A DNA stretch of 64,000 nucleotides, from the NCBI RefSeq assembly GCF_001675285.1, contig NZ_LSGQ01000030.1, positions 310,001-374,000 of the forward strand, written 5' to 3'. Of this stretch, positions 7,352-16,268 are shown in pieces (within the stretch, counting starts at the first letter, position 1; the number at the start of each line of letters is the position of its first letter). The notes beneath the pieces are model-generated. The model made no database searches. It was not told the DNA's origin and saw only the letters and a list, made by a program, of their open reading frames with translations. The position numbers were made by a program, and so were the translations under genes. This DNA is from Elizabethkingia miricola. GTDB taxonomy: Bacteria; Bacteroidota; Bacteroidia; Flavobacteriales; Weeksellaceae.

Positions 7352-9739
7352 ATGAAGGAAAGCTGTTTCCATTGTGGACAGGACATTGACAAAGAGATCA
7401 TAAGCTTTGACGAAAAAACATTCTGCTGTAACGGATGTAAGTCTGTATATGAGATCCTCAATATGAATAACCTTACCGGTTTTTATGATTTAAATAAGAA
7501 AGCCGGGATAAGACCTAGTGATGATACAGCTCCTTTTGACTATCTGGACACAAAAGAAGTTTTCGACCGTCTTGTAGATTTTTCTGAAGGCGCCACTTCT
7601 TTAGTAACCTTCAAAATTCCGGTAATTCATTGTTCTTCATGTATATGGTTACTGGAAAGCCTACAGACATTAAATAGCTCTATACATTATTCCACAGTGA
7701 ATTTCACTAAGAAAACAGTACAGATATCTTTCAATCATGAAGAGCTAAAACTAAGTGAACTGGCCCAGTTCCTTTCTAATCTTGGTTACAAACCAGTAAT
7801 CAACCTCGAAACAGCCGAAAGAAAGACTGAAAAAGTTGATAAAAGCTTAGTGATTAAGGTTGCTATTGCCGGATTTGCATTTGGTAACGGCATGTTCTTT
7901 TCCCTTCCTGAATACTGGTCAAAATGGTTTGGGCGGGACGACGTCTGGTTGGAACACTACACTCCTCTTTTCCGCTGGTTAATGTTTATGATGGCAACGG
8001 CAGTTGTTATATTCTCCGCTTCCGATTATTACAAATCAGCTTGGTACGGACTGAAAAATAAAAGAATTACGATAGACATTCCTATTGTTATTGGTATTCT
8101 TGTTCTATACTTCAGAAGTTGTTATGAGATTTTCTCGAATTACGGACCGGGATATTTCGATACTCTTTGTGGACTTTTATTCTTTATGCTTTCCGGAAAA
8201 ATTTTCCAGCAAAGAACATATAATGCATTGTCCTACGACAGAGATTATAAATCTTTCTATCCAATAGCAGTTACAAAAGTTGATTTTGGTGGAGAGCAGA
8301 AAAACATCCTGCTTTCCGAAATCAAGATAGGTGACAGAATTTTGGTAAGAAATGAAGAAATTATACCTGTTGATGCAATCCTTATCAATGGTGAGGGCAA
8401 TATAGACAACAGTTTCATCACTGGCGAAGCGGCTACTATTAGTAAAAATCCGGGAGATAAAATATTTGCAGGAGGGAAACAAAAAGGTTCCGTTCTGGAA
8501 TTGGAGGTTATTAAAAATGTTGACCAGAGTTACCTTACCCAACTGTGGAACAAGGAAGCTTTCAAAAAGCACGAAACCGGATTAGATACACTTACCAATG
8601 CAATTAGTAAGTACTTTACTATTATCATATTAGCTGTAACTCTTTTTGCCGGAATCTACTGGTCTACTGTAGATATGCAAAAGATGTTTCAGGTTACCTG
8701 CGCTATCCTTATCGTAGCATGTCCTTGCGCATTGGCTCTCTCCGCTCCGTTTACCATGGGACACATCATGCGTATTATGGGACGCCACAAAATGTATGTA
8801 AAGGACGCATTAACAGTAGAAAAGATGGCAAAAATCAATACTTTGGTTTTTGACAAAACAGGCACAATCACTTATAATAAGAGAGCAAATATTGCCTTTG
8901 AAGGTATTGAACTAAGTGCTTTTGATAAAGAAAATATCAAGACTCTTCTTAAAAATTCCAATCACCCACTGTCTAAATCCCTGTATGAATTTCTGGATAT
9001 TCAAGACCCTTATTATCCAACAGAAGATTTCGTTGAAATATCTGGAAAAGGTTATGAAGCAAAAGTTCGCAGCCACTTGTATAAAATAGGTTCTGCAAAA
9101 TTCACAGGAACAACTTCAGACACTATAGAAACCGCTGTTTACATCTCTAAAGACGGCGCTATTTTAGGTAAATATATTTTCAAGAACGAATACAGAACAG
9201 GTCTTAAAGAACTATTCAATGACCTGCTGGGATACGAAAAGCATATCCTGAGTGGTGACAACGAATCCGAAAGAGCTAATCTGGAACAGATTTGCAGCAT
9301 AAACGATCTTCACTTTAATCAGTCTCCCGAACAAAAGCTGGAATATATCCAGTCGTTGCAAAACCAGCATAAAAAGGTTGCAATGGTTGGTGACGGTCTG
9401 AATGATGCCGGTGCACTAAAACAAAGTAATGTAGGTATTGCCATCGCAGACGACAGCAACTCGTTTACCCCATCATCTGACATTATTATGAATGGTGATA
9501 TGCTGGGCTACCTGCCGGATTTCTTCCGTCTTTCGAAGGACGCAATCCGCATTGTAAAAGCAACCTTTATCATAAGTTTACTTTATAACGTTGTAGGCCT
9601 TACGCTTGCTGTAATAGGGAAAATGTCTCCTCTAGTAGCTGCCATCCTTATGCCTGCAAGCTCCATTAGCGTAGTCATATTTACGTCCGCAACAACATGG
9701 CTGACATCTCTAAAATATTTCAGGTCACGCCGAGGATAG
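7352..9739 (+). CDS. ccoI: cbb3 oxidase copper-supply P-type ATPase (CcoI/FixI)
   Basis: P1B-type ATPase that moves copper across the inner membrane for cbb3 oxidase assembly. The 795-residue protein begins with a cysteine-rich metal domain (C-F-H-C and C-C-N-G-C within the first 33 residues), then an HMA-like domain with C-S-S-C near 96-99. The transmembrane metal motif C-P-C is near 456-458 and the phosphorylation site D-K-T-G-T near 500-504. The hinge motif M-V-G-D-G-L-N-D follows near 677-684. It opens the cluster and is followed by ccoS and the structural genes, which identifies it as CcoI rather than a general copper exporter. Confidence 0.95.
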   Translation: MKESCFHCGQDIDKEIISFDEKTFCCNGCKSVYEILNMNNLTGFYDLNKKAGIRPSDDTAPFDYLDTKEVFDRLVDFSEGATSLVTFKIPVIHCSSCIWLLESLQTLNSSIHYSTVNFTKKTVQISFNHEELKLSELAQFLSNLGYKPVINLETAERKTEKVDKSLVIKVAIAGFAFGNGMFFSLPEYWSKWFGRDDVWLEHYTPLFRWLMFMMATAVVIFSASDYYKSAWYGLKNKRITIDIPIVIGILVLYFRSCYEIFSNYGPGYFDTLCGLLFFMLSGKIFQQRTYNALSYDRDYKSFYPIAVTKVDFGGEQKNILLSEIKIGDRILVRNEEIIPVDAILINGEGNIDNSFITGEAATISKNPGDKIFAGGKQKGSVLELEVIKNVDQSYLTQLWNKEAFKKHETGLDTLTNAISKYFTIIILAVTLFAGIYWSTVDMQKMFQVTCAILIVACPCALALSAPFTMGHIMRIMGRHKMYVKDALTVEKMAKINTLVFDKTGTITYNKRANIAFEGIELSAFDKENIKTLLKNSNHPLSKSLYEFLDIQDPYYPTEDFVEISGKGYEAKVRSHLYKIGSAKFTGTTSDTIETAVYISKDGAILGKYIFKNEYRTGLKELFNDLLGYEKHILSGDNESERANLEQICSINDLHFNQSPEQKLEYIQSLQNQHKKVAMVGDGLNDAGALKQSNVGIAIADDSNSFTPSSDIIMNGDMLGYLPDFFRLSKDAIRIVKATFIISLLYNVVGLTLAVIGKMSPLVAAILMPASSISVVIFTSATTWLTSLKYFRSRRG

Positions 9740-9827
9740 TCGAAACCCCAATATACGCTTTTGTTATTTAGAAACGTTTTAAATTAACGCTTTTTAACGT
9801 TCAATGACTAATCTCATAGATAATATG

Positions 9828-9835
9828 TAAATTTG
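9828..9835 (+). promoter_or_regulatory. -7 promoter box (TAAATTTG) upstream of ccoS
   Basis: TAAATTTG matches the -7 consensus, 33 nt before the ccoS ATG at 9869. It overlaps an upstream in-frame TTG at 9833, arguing against starting ccoS there. It suggests the ccoS-ccoNOQP genes can be transcribed separately from ccoI. Confidence 0.6.
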
Positions 9836-9868
9836 CAGAAGCAATTGTTTCATATATTTGCACAACTT

Positions 9869-10084
9869 ATGGACATTCTATATTTAATGATTATATGCAG
9901 CGTTTCGTTGGCTGTTATCTTCTTAATTATTTTTATTATAGGAGCCAAAAACGGGCAGTTTGAAGACGACGAATCCCCTGCTGTGAGAATGCTTTTTGAT
10001 TCTGAGATTCAGAAGGAAAAAGATCAGGAAAAAAAACAGCCGAAGGACGAGATAGAAGAAGACGAAAAAATAGATAAAAAATAG
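9869..10084 (+). CDS. ccoS: cbb3-type oxidase assembly protein CcoS
   Basis: Small inner-membrane protein needed for cofactor insertion into cbb3 oxidase. From the ATG at 9869 it has 71 residues: one membrane segment at about 4-24, then the family pattern G-A-K-N-G-Q-F-E-D-D-E-S-P near 26-38 and a highly charged Lys/Glu-rich tail. The frame is open from a TTG at 9833, but that lies inside the promoter box, and CcoS proteins start right before the membrane segment. It lies 12 nt before ccoNO. Confidence 0.9.
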   Translation: MDILYLMIICSVSLAVIFLIIFIIGAKNGQFEDDESPAVRMLFDSEIQKEKDQEKKQPKDEIEEDEKIDKK

Positions 10085-10096
10085 CGATTTTATAAA

Positions 10097-12370
10097 ATGG
10101 AGACACAAAAGTTTAGTTATGACAATAATATCGTCCGTGCATTCTTGTACGCAACGATTGTATTTGGTATAGCAGGATTTATATTAGGGCTTACAGCAGC
10201 TCTGATGCTTTTCTACCCTGAATTACCGGAATTCCTTTTCGGTACAGATGATACAACAATTCAGAGTTTGAAAAGCGGAAATATTCAGGGACTAATTAAT
10301 ACACAAGGAGCACTTGGTTTTGGTAGAATCAGAATGATGCACACCAATACTGTTATCTGGGCTTTTGTATGTAATTCATTTTTCTGTGCCGCATACTACA
10401 GTATGCAAAGGCTACTGAAAACCAGAATGTACAGTGATACACTTTCATGGGTACACTTCTGGACTTGGCAGATTATGATTGTTGTAAGCTGGGTTACTTT
10501 TGCAATGGGCTTCAACACTTCAAAAGAATATGCAGAGCATGAATGGCCAGTAGATATACTTATCCTTATTTCATGGGTAGTTTTCGGTCTTAACATGTTT
10601 GGTACAATTGCTAAGAGAAGAGTAAGACATTTATATGTAGCCATTTGGTTCTATCTTGCAACATGGATTGGGGTAGCATTACTTCACATTGTAAACAACT
10701 TAGAAGTTCCATTAGATTTCTGGAAGTCATATTCAGTATATTCAGGGGTAAAAGATGCTATCGTACAATGGTGGTATGGACACAATGCAGTAGCATTTGT
10801 ACTGACGACACCAGTATTAGGTATGATGTATTACTTTATGCCGAAAGCTGCTGACAGACCAGTATTCTCTTATAAATTATCTATTATTCACTTCTGGTCT
10901 CTAATCTTCGTATACCTTTGGGCTGGTCCTCACCACCTTCAGTATACAGCTTTACCAGGTTGGGCTCAGGCTTTAGCAACAGGTTTCTCTATTATGCTTA
11001 TCGCACCATCTTGGGGAGGTATGCTAAATGGATTATTAACATTAAGAGGAGCTTGGGATAAAGTAAGAGAAAATCCGGTACTTAAATTCTTCGTAGTAGC
11101 TGTTACATGTTATGGTATGGCAACATTCGAAGGACCATTATTAGCAACAAAAACATTAAATAAAATTGGGCACTTTACCGACTGGGTAATTGGTCACGTA
11201 CACTTAGGTGCACTAGGATGGAATGGCTTTATGGCATTTGGGGTAATTTACTTCATGGTTCCAATCTTATGGAGAACTAAACTTTGGTCAATAAAACTAG
11301 CTAACTGGCATTTCTGGTTAGGTACATTAGGAGTTATCTTCTATGCAGTACCAATGTATATCTCTGGTTTCACACAAGGTTTGATGTGGAAGCAATTTAA
11401 CCCGGATGGTACTTTGATGTACAAAAACTGGTTGGATACTGTAACAGCGATTATTCCTTACTACAAATTAAGATTCCTTGGAGGTTCCCTGTATTTAACA
11501 GGTGCAATCCTAATGGTAGTGAATATCTTCAAAACTGTTAGACAAGGTTCTTTCCAAAAAGAAGTTCCTGCAGAAGCTCCTGCATTAGCTAAAATTGGTA
11601 ATGACAGAAAAGCTGGTGAACCTGTTCACTTATGGATTGAAAGAATGCCGGTTCTACTTTCTATCGGAGCATTCATTACACTATCTATTGGTGGTGCTGT
11701 AGAGATTATCCCTACACTAACAATAAAGAAAAACGTTCCTACAATTTCTGCGGTTAAACCTTATTCTCCGTTAGAATTAGAAGGACGTGACTTATATATC
11801 CGTGAAGGATGTAACGCTTGTCACTCTCAGATGATCAGACCTTTCCGTGATGAGATTGTGAGATTTGATGGTAAAAACGGTCAGTATTCCAAAGCTGGTG
11901 AATTCGTATACGATCACCCATTCCTTTGGGGATCTAAGAGAACTGGTCCGGATTTACAAAGAGAAGGTAATAAAAACCCAGATTCTTGGCATTTCAAACA
12001 TATGTATAACCCGAGATCAACATCTCCAGGTTCTATTATGCCACGTTTCCCTTGGTTAATTACAAACGAGTTGGATCGTACACATATGGTAGACAAAATG
12101 AAACTAATGAAAAATTCATTTGATATACCTTATACTAAAGGACAGATAGATTCAGCTAATGCATGGGCAGATAGCCAGGCTAAAGTAATCGTTAAGAAAA
12201 TTTTATCTGAAGCTGCGGATGTTAAAGATCAAGTAGATAAAGAAAAAGTTGCTAAAGGAGACAAATTTGTTCCAATAGAGAAGAGAGAAATTGTAGCACT
12301 TATCGCATACCTTCAGAGATTAGGTACTGACATTAAGACTACAGATGTACAGACAGCAAGCAACAACTAA
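10097..12370 (+). CDS. ccoNO: cbb3-type cytochrome c oxidase, fused subunits I and II (CcoN-CcoO)
   Basis: Catalytic core of the high-affinity terminal oxidase. The 757-residue protein is a fusion: residues about 1-490 are CcoN, a 12-helix haem-copper subunit with H-T-N near 83-85, W-W-Y-G-H-N-A-V near 229-236, G-P-H-H-L near 275 and G-H-V-H near 366. Residues about 530-757 are CcoO, with one c-type haem motif C-N-A-C-H near 572 and H-S-Q-M-I-R-P-F immediately after. In Proteobacteria these are two genes; the fusion is usual in Bacteroidota. It passes electrons from CcoO haem to the haem b3-CuB site that reduces oxygen. Confidence 0.97.
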   Translation: METQKFSYDNNIVRAFLYATIVFGIAGFILGLTAALMLFYPELPEFLFGTDDTTIQSLKSGNIQGLINTQGALGFGRIRMMHTNTVIWAFVCNSFFCAAYYSMQRLLKTRMYSDTLSWVHFWTWQIMIVVSWVTFAMGFNTSKEYAEHEWPVDILILISWVVFGLNMFGTIAKRRVRHLYVAIWFYLATWIGVALLHIVNNLEVPLDFWKSYSVYSGVKDAIVQWWYGHNAVAFVLTTPVLGMMYYFMPKAADRPVFSYKLSIIHFWSLIFVYLWAGPHHLQYTALPGWAQALATGFSIMLIAPSWGGMLNGLLTLRGAWDKVRENPVLKFFVVAVTCYGMATFEGPLLATKTLNKIGHFTDWVIGHVHLGALGWNGFMAFGVIYFMVPILWRTKLWSIKLANWHFWLGTLGVIFYAVPMYISGFTQGLMWKQFNPDGTLMYKNWLDTVTAIIPYYKLRFLGGSLYLTGAILMVVNIFKTVRQGSFQKEVPAEAPALAKIGNDRKAGEPVHLWIERMPVLLSIGAFITLSIGGAVEIIPTLTIKKNVPTISAVKPYSPLELEGRDLYIREGCNACHSQMIRPFRDEIVRFDGKNGQYSKAGEFVYDHPFLWGSKRTGPDLQREGNKNPDSWHFKHMYNPRSTSPGSIMPRFPWLITNELDRTHMVDKMKLMKNSFDIPYTKGQIDSANAWADSQAKVIVKKILSEAADVKDQVDKEKVAKGDKFVPIEKREIVALIAYLQRLGTDIKTTDVQTASNN

Positions 12371-12384
12371 AAAATAATATTAAA

Positions 12385-12582
12385 ATGATCCCTCAGAACT
12401 TTAAAGACATACTAAGCAACGGCGAAAATGTAGGGTTATACCAGACTCTGGCGCTTATCTTATTTGTATTGTTCTTTATAGGATTGGTATATGTGGTTTT
12501 TAAAAAACCTAAAAAATACTACAGGGACAGAGAAAATGCACCATTGGAAGATGGTGACGAAATCAATAATAATCTACATTAA
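12385..12582 (+). CDS. ccoQ: CcoQ-like small subunit of cbb3 oxidase
   Basis: A 65-residue protein with one membrane helix (about 20-40), then F-K-K-P-K-K-Y-Y-R-D and an acidic tail. Size, topology and position between ccoNO (14-nt gap) and ccoP (12-nt gap) fit CcoQ/FixQ, which stabilises the complex. The call rests mainly on context because CcoQ sequences diverge strongly. Confidence 0.82.
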   Translation: MIPQNFKDILSNGENVGLYQTLALILFVLFFIGLVYVVFKKPKKYYRDRENAPLEDGDEINNNLH

Positions 12583-12594
12583 GAAAAAAACGAT

Positions 12595-13488
12595 ATGAAA
12601 CCAAGAACGCCCGTATTTGTAAACTTTGTAATTGTGGTGGCTTTGCTAATCATTGTTTACAATATGTTTGTGCAAAACACTTCTTTCTTTGGCTCTCCAT
12701 ACTTCTGGGCTACTATTATTATTGCCGGAATCATGGTATTTATAGCAAACGGAATTGGTGATCTTATAGAAAACAATCGTTTTCAAAAGCTATCCGAGGA
12801 AGAGAAGAAAGCTTATCTTGAAGACAAGAAGACTCCATACTACAAAAGATTGTGGGCTTCTGCATTCAAAAAGCAATCTAATGCTGAAGAGCAGGATATG
12901 ATCATCGACCATGGTTTCGATGGTATTACAGAATTAGACAACGCACTTCCAAAATGGTGGTTAGGTCTATTCTACTTCGGATGTATATTCTGCGTAGTGT
13001 ACGTTTCTGCTTATGCATTTACTGACTATGCGCACCCGGTAGCAGAATATGAAAAAGAATACAAAGAACAGTTAGCTGCAATTGCAGAGTATGAGAAAAC
13101 AGCTCCTAAGATTACAGTAGAAACTGCAAAATATGACCCTGCGAATATCCCTGAAGGACAACAGTTATTTGACTCTAACTGTGCATCTTGTCACGGACAG
13201 GGTGGTAAAGGGGGAATCGGTCCTAACTTAACAGATGACTACTGGATTAACGTTAAAGAACAAGACGTTTTCCACAACGTTTTCTGGATGGACGAAAACG
13301 GATCTCCTAATAACCCTGCGATGAGAGCCTTTATTAAAGAAGGTGTAATTACAGGAAAAGATGCTGAAAAAATTGCAGCATACATTTACCACATTAATCA
13401 GGAGATACCTCCGATTACACAAGCACAAGGAGGAGCAGCTCCGCAAGGAGAAGTCGCCCCATGGGTTAAAGGAACACCAAGAAAGTAA
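12595..13488 (+). CDS. ccoP: cbb3-type oxidase subunit III, single-haem CcoP
   Basis: Membrane-anchored cytochrome c subunit that feeds electrons to CcoN-CcoO. The 297 residues comprise two N-terminal helices (about 9-25 and 36-53), a cytoplasmic charged segment, a third helix near 121-142, and a periplasmic cytochrome c domain with the only C-x-x-C-H motif at 196-200 (C-A-S-C-H-G). Classical CcoP has two such motifs, so this is a monohaem form. The C-terminus is rich in Ala, Gly, Gln and Pro. The oxidase would therefore carry two c-haems rather than three. Confidence 0.93.
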   Translation: MKPRTPVFVNFVIVVALLIIVYNMFVQNTSFFGSPYFWATIIIAGIMVFIANGIGDLIENNRFQKLSEEEKKAYLEDKKTPYYKRLWASAFKKQSNAEEQDMIIDHGFDGITELDNALPKWWLGLFYFGCIFCVVYVSAYAFTDYAHPVAEYEKEYKEQLAAIAEYEKTAPKITVETAKYDPANIPEGQQLFDSNCASCHGQGGKGGIGPNLTDDYWINVKEQDVFHNVFWMDENGSPNNPAMRAFIKEGVITGKDAEKIAAYIYHINQEIPPITQAQGGAAPQGEVAPWVKGTPRK

Positions 13489-13530
13489 TAGCCCAGCTAT
13501 TACTTTTTATTTTTTATATAGGACTGAGTT

Positions 13531-14985
13531 ATGGCAACAGAAAAACAAAAATCAGATTTTGAACAGGCTTACGTTGTAGAGGCCGAAACATTTAGGGATT
13601 CTGTAGGTACAATGGACAACACCGGTAAACGGAAATGGGTATTCCCGAGGAAACCAAAGGGAAAATACACCAACTACCGAAACATTGTAAGTACACTCCT
13701 GCTAATTGTATTTTTTGTTTTACCGTTCCTGAAAATAAACGGAAACCCTGTTCTGAAATTTAATATTCTGGATCGTGAGTTCTTTATTTTCGGGCAGCCA
13801 TTCTACCCTCAGGACTTTTTTATTCTGACAATAGGTGCTATTACAGGATTAATCTTCATTACACTGTTTACTGTTGTTTTTGGTAGAATATTCTGCGGAT
13901 GGATATGCCCTCAGACAATTTTTATGGAAAGTGTTTTCCGTAAAATAGAATACCTTATAGAAGGTGACAGAAACAAACAAATTCGTCTCGATTCACAGCC
14001 ATGGAATTCAGAGAAAATCTGGAAACGCGGACTGAAGTGGAGCCTCTTCATTCTTATCTCATTAATTATTTCCCACCTGATGTTCTCTTATATCGTAGGA
14101 TATGAAAGAGTGCTGGAAATAATGAAAGAAGGACCTGTTAAGAATTACGATAATTTCCTTGTCATGATTCTGTTTTCAGCAGCGTTCTATTTTGTGTTTG
14201 CGTGGTTCAGAGAGCAGGTATGTACACTGGTTTGCCCATACGGAAGATTACAAGGTGTATTGATCGATAAAAAGACCATCAACGTATTCTATGATTTTAA
14301 GCGTGGTGAAAACCGTTCTAAATGGAGAAAAGGCGAAGATCGTAAGGCAGCAGGAAAAGGAGACTGTATCGATTGTGGACAATGTGTTGTTGTATGTCCG
14401 ACGGGTATTGACATTCGTAACGGCCAGCAGTTGGAATGTATCAACTGTACAGCATGTATTGATGCCTGCGATGAAGTAATGGACAAAGTTGGTCTTCCAA
14501 AAGGACTGATTCGTTATGCTTCTGAAGATGAAATAGAGAAAGGAGAGAAATTTAAATTCACAACAAGGATGAAAGCTTACGCTGCAGTTTTGCTTTTACT
14601 TATTGTAGGATCTTCATTCATTATCCTTAACCGTTCTGCTGTTGAAGGTAAATTTATAAAACCTGCAGGATCTACTTATTACGTAAAAGACAGCCGTACA
14701 ATCAATGTATACAATTATACTCTTCTTAATAAAAGTAATGAAGACAAAGTTGTTACTATTAAAATAATCTCACCTCAAAATGGAGAAATTGAAGTAATAG
14801 GCGGGGTTAACAAAATTATTATGAAGCGGGATGTTTCCACTAAAGGAACAATTAATATCTCCTTCCCTTCAAAAGAAATAAACCTTTCAAAACAAAATAT
14901 AGTTATCGGAGTTTATGACCAGAAAGGAGCCCTTATCGACTCTTATGAAACCTACTTCGAGGGACCATTTAAAATGACGTTGTAA
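13531..14985 (+). CDS. ccoG: cytochrome c oxidase accessory Fe-S protein CcoG
   Basis: Membrane-bound polyferredoxin-like protein of 484 residues, implicated in reducing copper for cbb3 assembly. Several membrane segments occur in the N-terminal half, with C-G-W-I-C-P near 130 and C-T-L-V-C-P-Y-G-R near 231-239. Two [4Fe-4S] binding blocks lie around 275-320 (C-I-D-C-G-Q-C-V-V-V-C-P, then C-I-N-C-T-A-C-I-D-A-C-D). A last helix is near 350, followed by an Ig-like C-terminal domain. It follows ccoP by 42 nt and precedes ccoH by 2 nt. Confidence 0.94.
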   Translation: MATEKQKSDFEQAYVVEAETFRDSVGTMDNTGKRKWVFPRKPKGKYTNYRNIVSTLLLIVFFVLPFLKINGNPVLKFNILDREFFIFGQPFYPQDFFILTIGAITGLIFITLFTVVFGRIFCGWICPQTIFMESVFRKIEYLIEGDRNKQIRLDSQPWNSEKIWKRGLKWSLFILISLIISHLMFSYIVGYERVLEIMKEGPVKNYDNFLVMILFSAAFYFVFAWFREQVCTLVCPYGRLQGVLIDKKTINVFYDFKRGENRSKWRKGEDRKAAGKGDCIDCGQCVVVCPTGIDIRNGQQLECINCTACIDACDEVMDKVGLPKGLIRYASEDEIEKGEKFKFTTRMKAYAAVLLLLIVGSSFIILNRSAVEGKFIKPAGSTYYVKDSRTINVYNYTLLNKSNEDKVVTIKIISPQNGEIEVIGGVNKIIMKRDVSTKGTINISFPSKEINLSKQNIVIGVYDQKGALIDSYETYFEGPFKMTL

Positions 14986-14987
14986 TT

Positions 14988-15458
14988 ATGAAATCTAAAT
15001 TCACTTGGGGACATGGGATGGTCCTTGCATTAGCAGGCTTTATTGCTTTTATACTTGGAATGATATTCTTCTATACAAGAGGTTATCAAACCTCGGAAAT
15101 GGTATCAGAAAACTACTATGAAGACGAATTAATATACCAGGATGTAATCGACGCTAAAACAGCAGCGGCTAGTTTAGCAGAAAAACCTGTATATACTCAG
15201 AATGCTGATGGAATAAGAATTACTTTTCCAAAGCAGTTTACCAATGCTAATTCAAAATTCAAATTTTTCCTGTTCAGAACTGAAGACTCTAATCTGGATA
15301 TTAAAAAGGAAACTGAATTAGACAGTAATAATTCTATTTTTATACCAGCTAAAGCAGGTATATTAAAAGACGGATCTTACACATTAAAACTTAACTGGAA
15401 AGAAAATTCCGGTAAAGCATATCAGATAGATTATAACCTTATATGGACTTCGCATTAG
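14988..15458 (+). CDS. ccoH: FixH/CcoH family protein
   Basis: A 156-residue protein with one N-terminal membrane helix (about 9-28), the segment S-E-N-Y-Y-E-D-E-L-I-Y-Q near 37-48 that is typical of FixH, and a small beta-rich extracytoplasmic domain. It supports assembly or stability of cbb3 oxidase. It starts 2 nt after ccoG and overlaps the next gene by 16 nt. Position and the Y-Y-x-D/E-x-L-x-Y-Q pattern both support the call. Confidence 0.88.
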   Translation: MKSKFTWGHGMVLALAGFIAFILGMIFFYTRGYQTSEMVSENYYEDELIYQDVIDAKTAAASLAEKPVYTQNADGIRITFPKQFTNANSKFKFFLFRTEDSNLDIKKETELDSNNSIFIPAKAGILKDGSYTLKLNWKENSGKAYQIDYNLIWTSH

Positions 15459-16192
15459 TCATATCAGCTATAGGATTAGGTTTTGCATCCGGGTTTCACT
15501 GTATCGGGATGTGCGGCCCTATTGCTCTTTCTATGGGGCTGACTAAACAGCAGCAGACCAATTTCTATTTGCAAAATCTGACTTACCAGTTTGGACGTAT
15601 ACTTACATATACTGTTTTAGGCGCCATTTTGGGCATTATAGGCGAAGGATTCGAGATGGCAGGGTTCCAGCAGGTTCTTACCATTTCCGTTGGAATTATG
15701 CTTATTATTATGGCTTTATTTTCTTTCGGAGGAAAAGACTTTGCTTCCAGAATACCTTTTATCAATAAGGCATTGTTAAAAGTGAAGATTAATCTGGGCC
15801 GGCTATTGCAAAAAGCAGATTACAAATCCCGTTTTACCACAGGATTACTGAACGGTCTACTACCATGTGGTATGGTCTATATGGCACTTACAGCTTCACT
15901 GGCTGCTGGTGGCGTATGGCAGGGGGCTGCATTTATGGGAATTTTCGGACTTGGAACTTTTCCATTTATGTTCGCAGTTGTACTGGTTGGAAATTTAATG
16001 AATCAGGCTTTAAGAATAAAGGTTTTAAAAGTGATTCCTATCGTTATGATTATTCTTGGCGGACTTTTTATTCTCCGTGGTATGGAAATAGGTATTCCGT
16101 ATCTTTCGCCTGCTTCTGAGGCTATGGGAATCTCTAAAGATGCTGCAAGCTGTCACACTCCGGGACACAGTTCCGAAGAACATTCACATTAA
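15443..16192 (+). CDS. TauE/SafE-like (DsbD-type) membrane protein of the cbb3 cluster
   Basis: A 249-residue protein with about six membrane helices. G-F-H-C-I-G-M-C-G-P near 14-23 and L-P-C-G-M near 139-143 resemble the cysteine pairs of DsbD-type thiol or metal transporters. The C-terminus is His/Cys-rich (C-H-T-P-G-H, H-S-H), suggesting metal binding. Automated names are usually sulfite exporter TauE/SafE, but such proteins at the end of cbb3 clusters are thought to act in copper delivery or redox maturation; sulfite export is not supported by this context. It overlaps ccoH by 16 nt and ends the operon at a strong terminator. Confidence 0.85.
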   Translation: MDFALVISAIGLGFASGFHCIGMCGPIALSMGLTKQQQTNFYLQNLTYQFGRILTYTVLGAILGIIGEGFEMAGFQQVLTISVGIMLIIMALFSFGGKDFASRIPFINKALLKVKINLGRLLQKADYKSRFTTGLLNGLLPCGMVYMALTASLAAGGVWQGAAFMGIFGLGTFPFMFAVVLVGNLMNQALRIKVLKVIPIVMIILGGLFILRGMEIGIPYLSPASEAMGISKDAASCHTPGHSSEEHSH

Positions 16193-16215
16193 AATTTATT
16201 TTGTTAATTATAAAA

Positions 16216-16250
16216 AGAAAGCGACCTGATTATTAATCGGGTCGCTTTCT
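16216..16250 (+). terminator. bidirectional terminator closing the cbb3 cluster and serS
   Basis: AGAAAGCGACCTGATT (16216-16231) pairs with AATCGGGTCGCTTTCT (16235-16250), 16 bp with one G-T pair and a 3-nt loop. It lies between the convergent ends at 16192 and 16269. Confidence 0.85.
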
Positions 16251-16268
16251 GTATATTATTGAATTTGA

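Noticed and set aside
9833-9868. TTG start for ccoS
   Set aside because: Lies inside the TAAATTTG promoter box.
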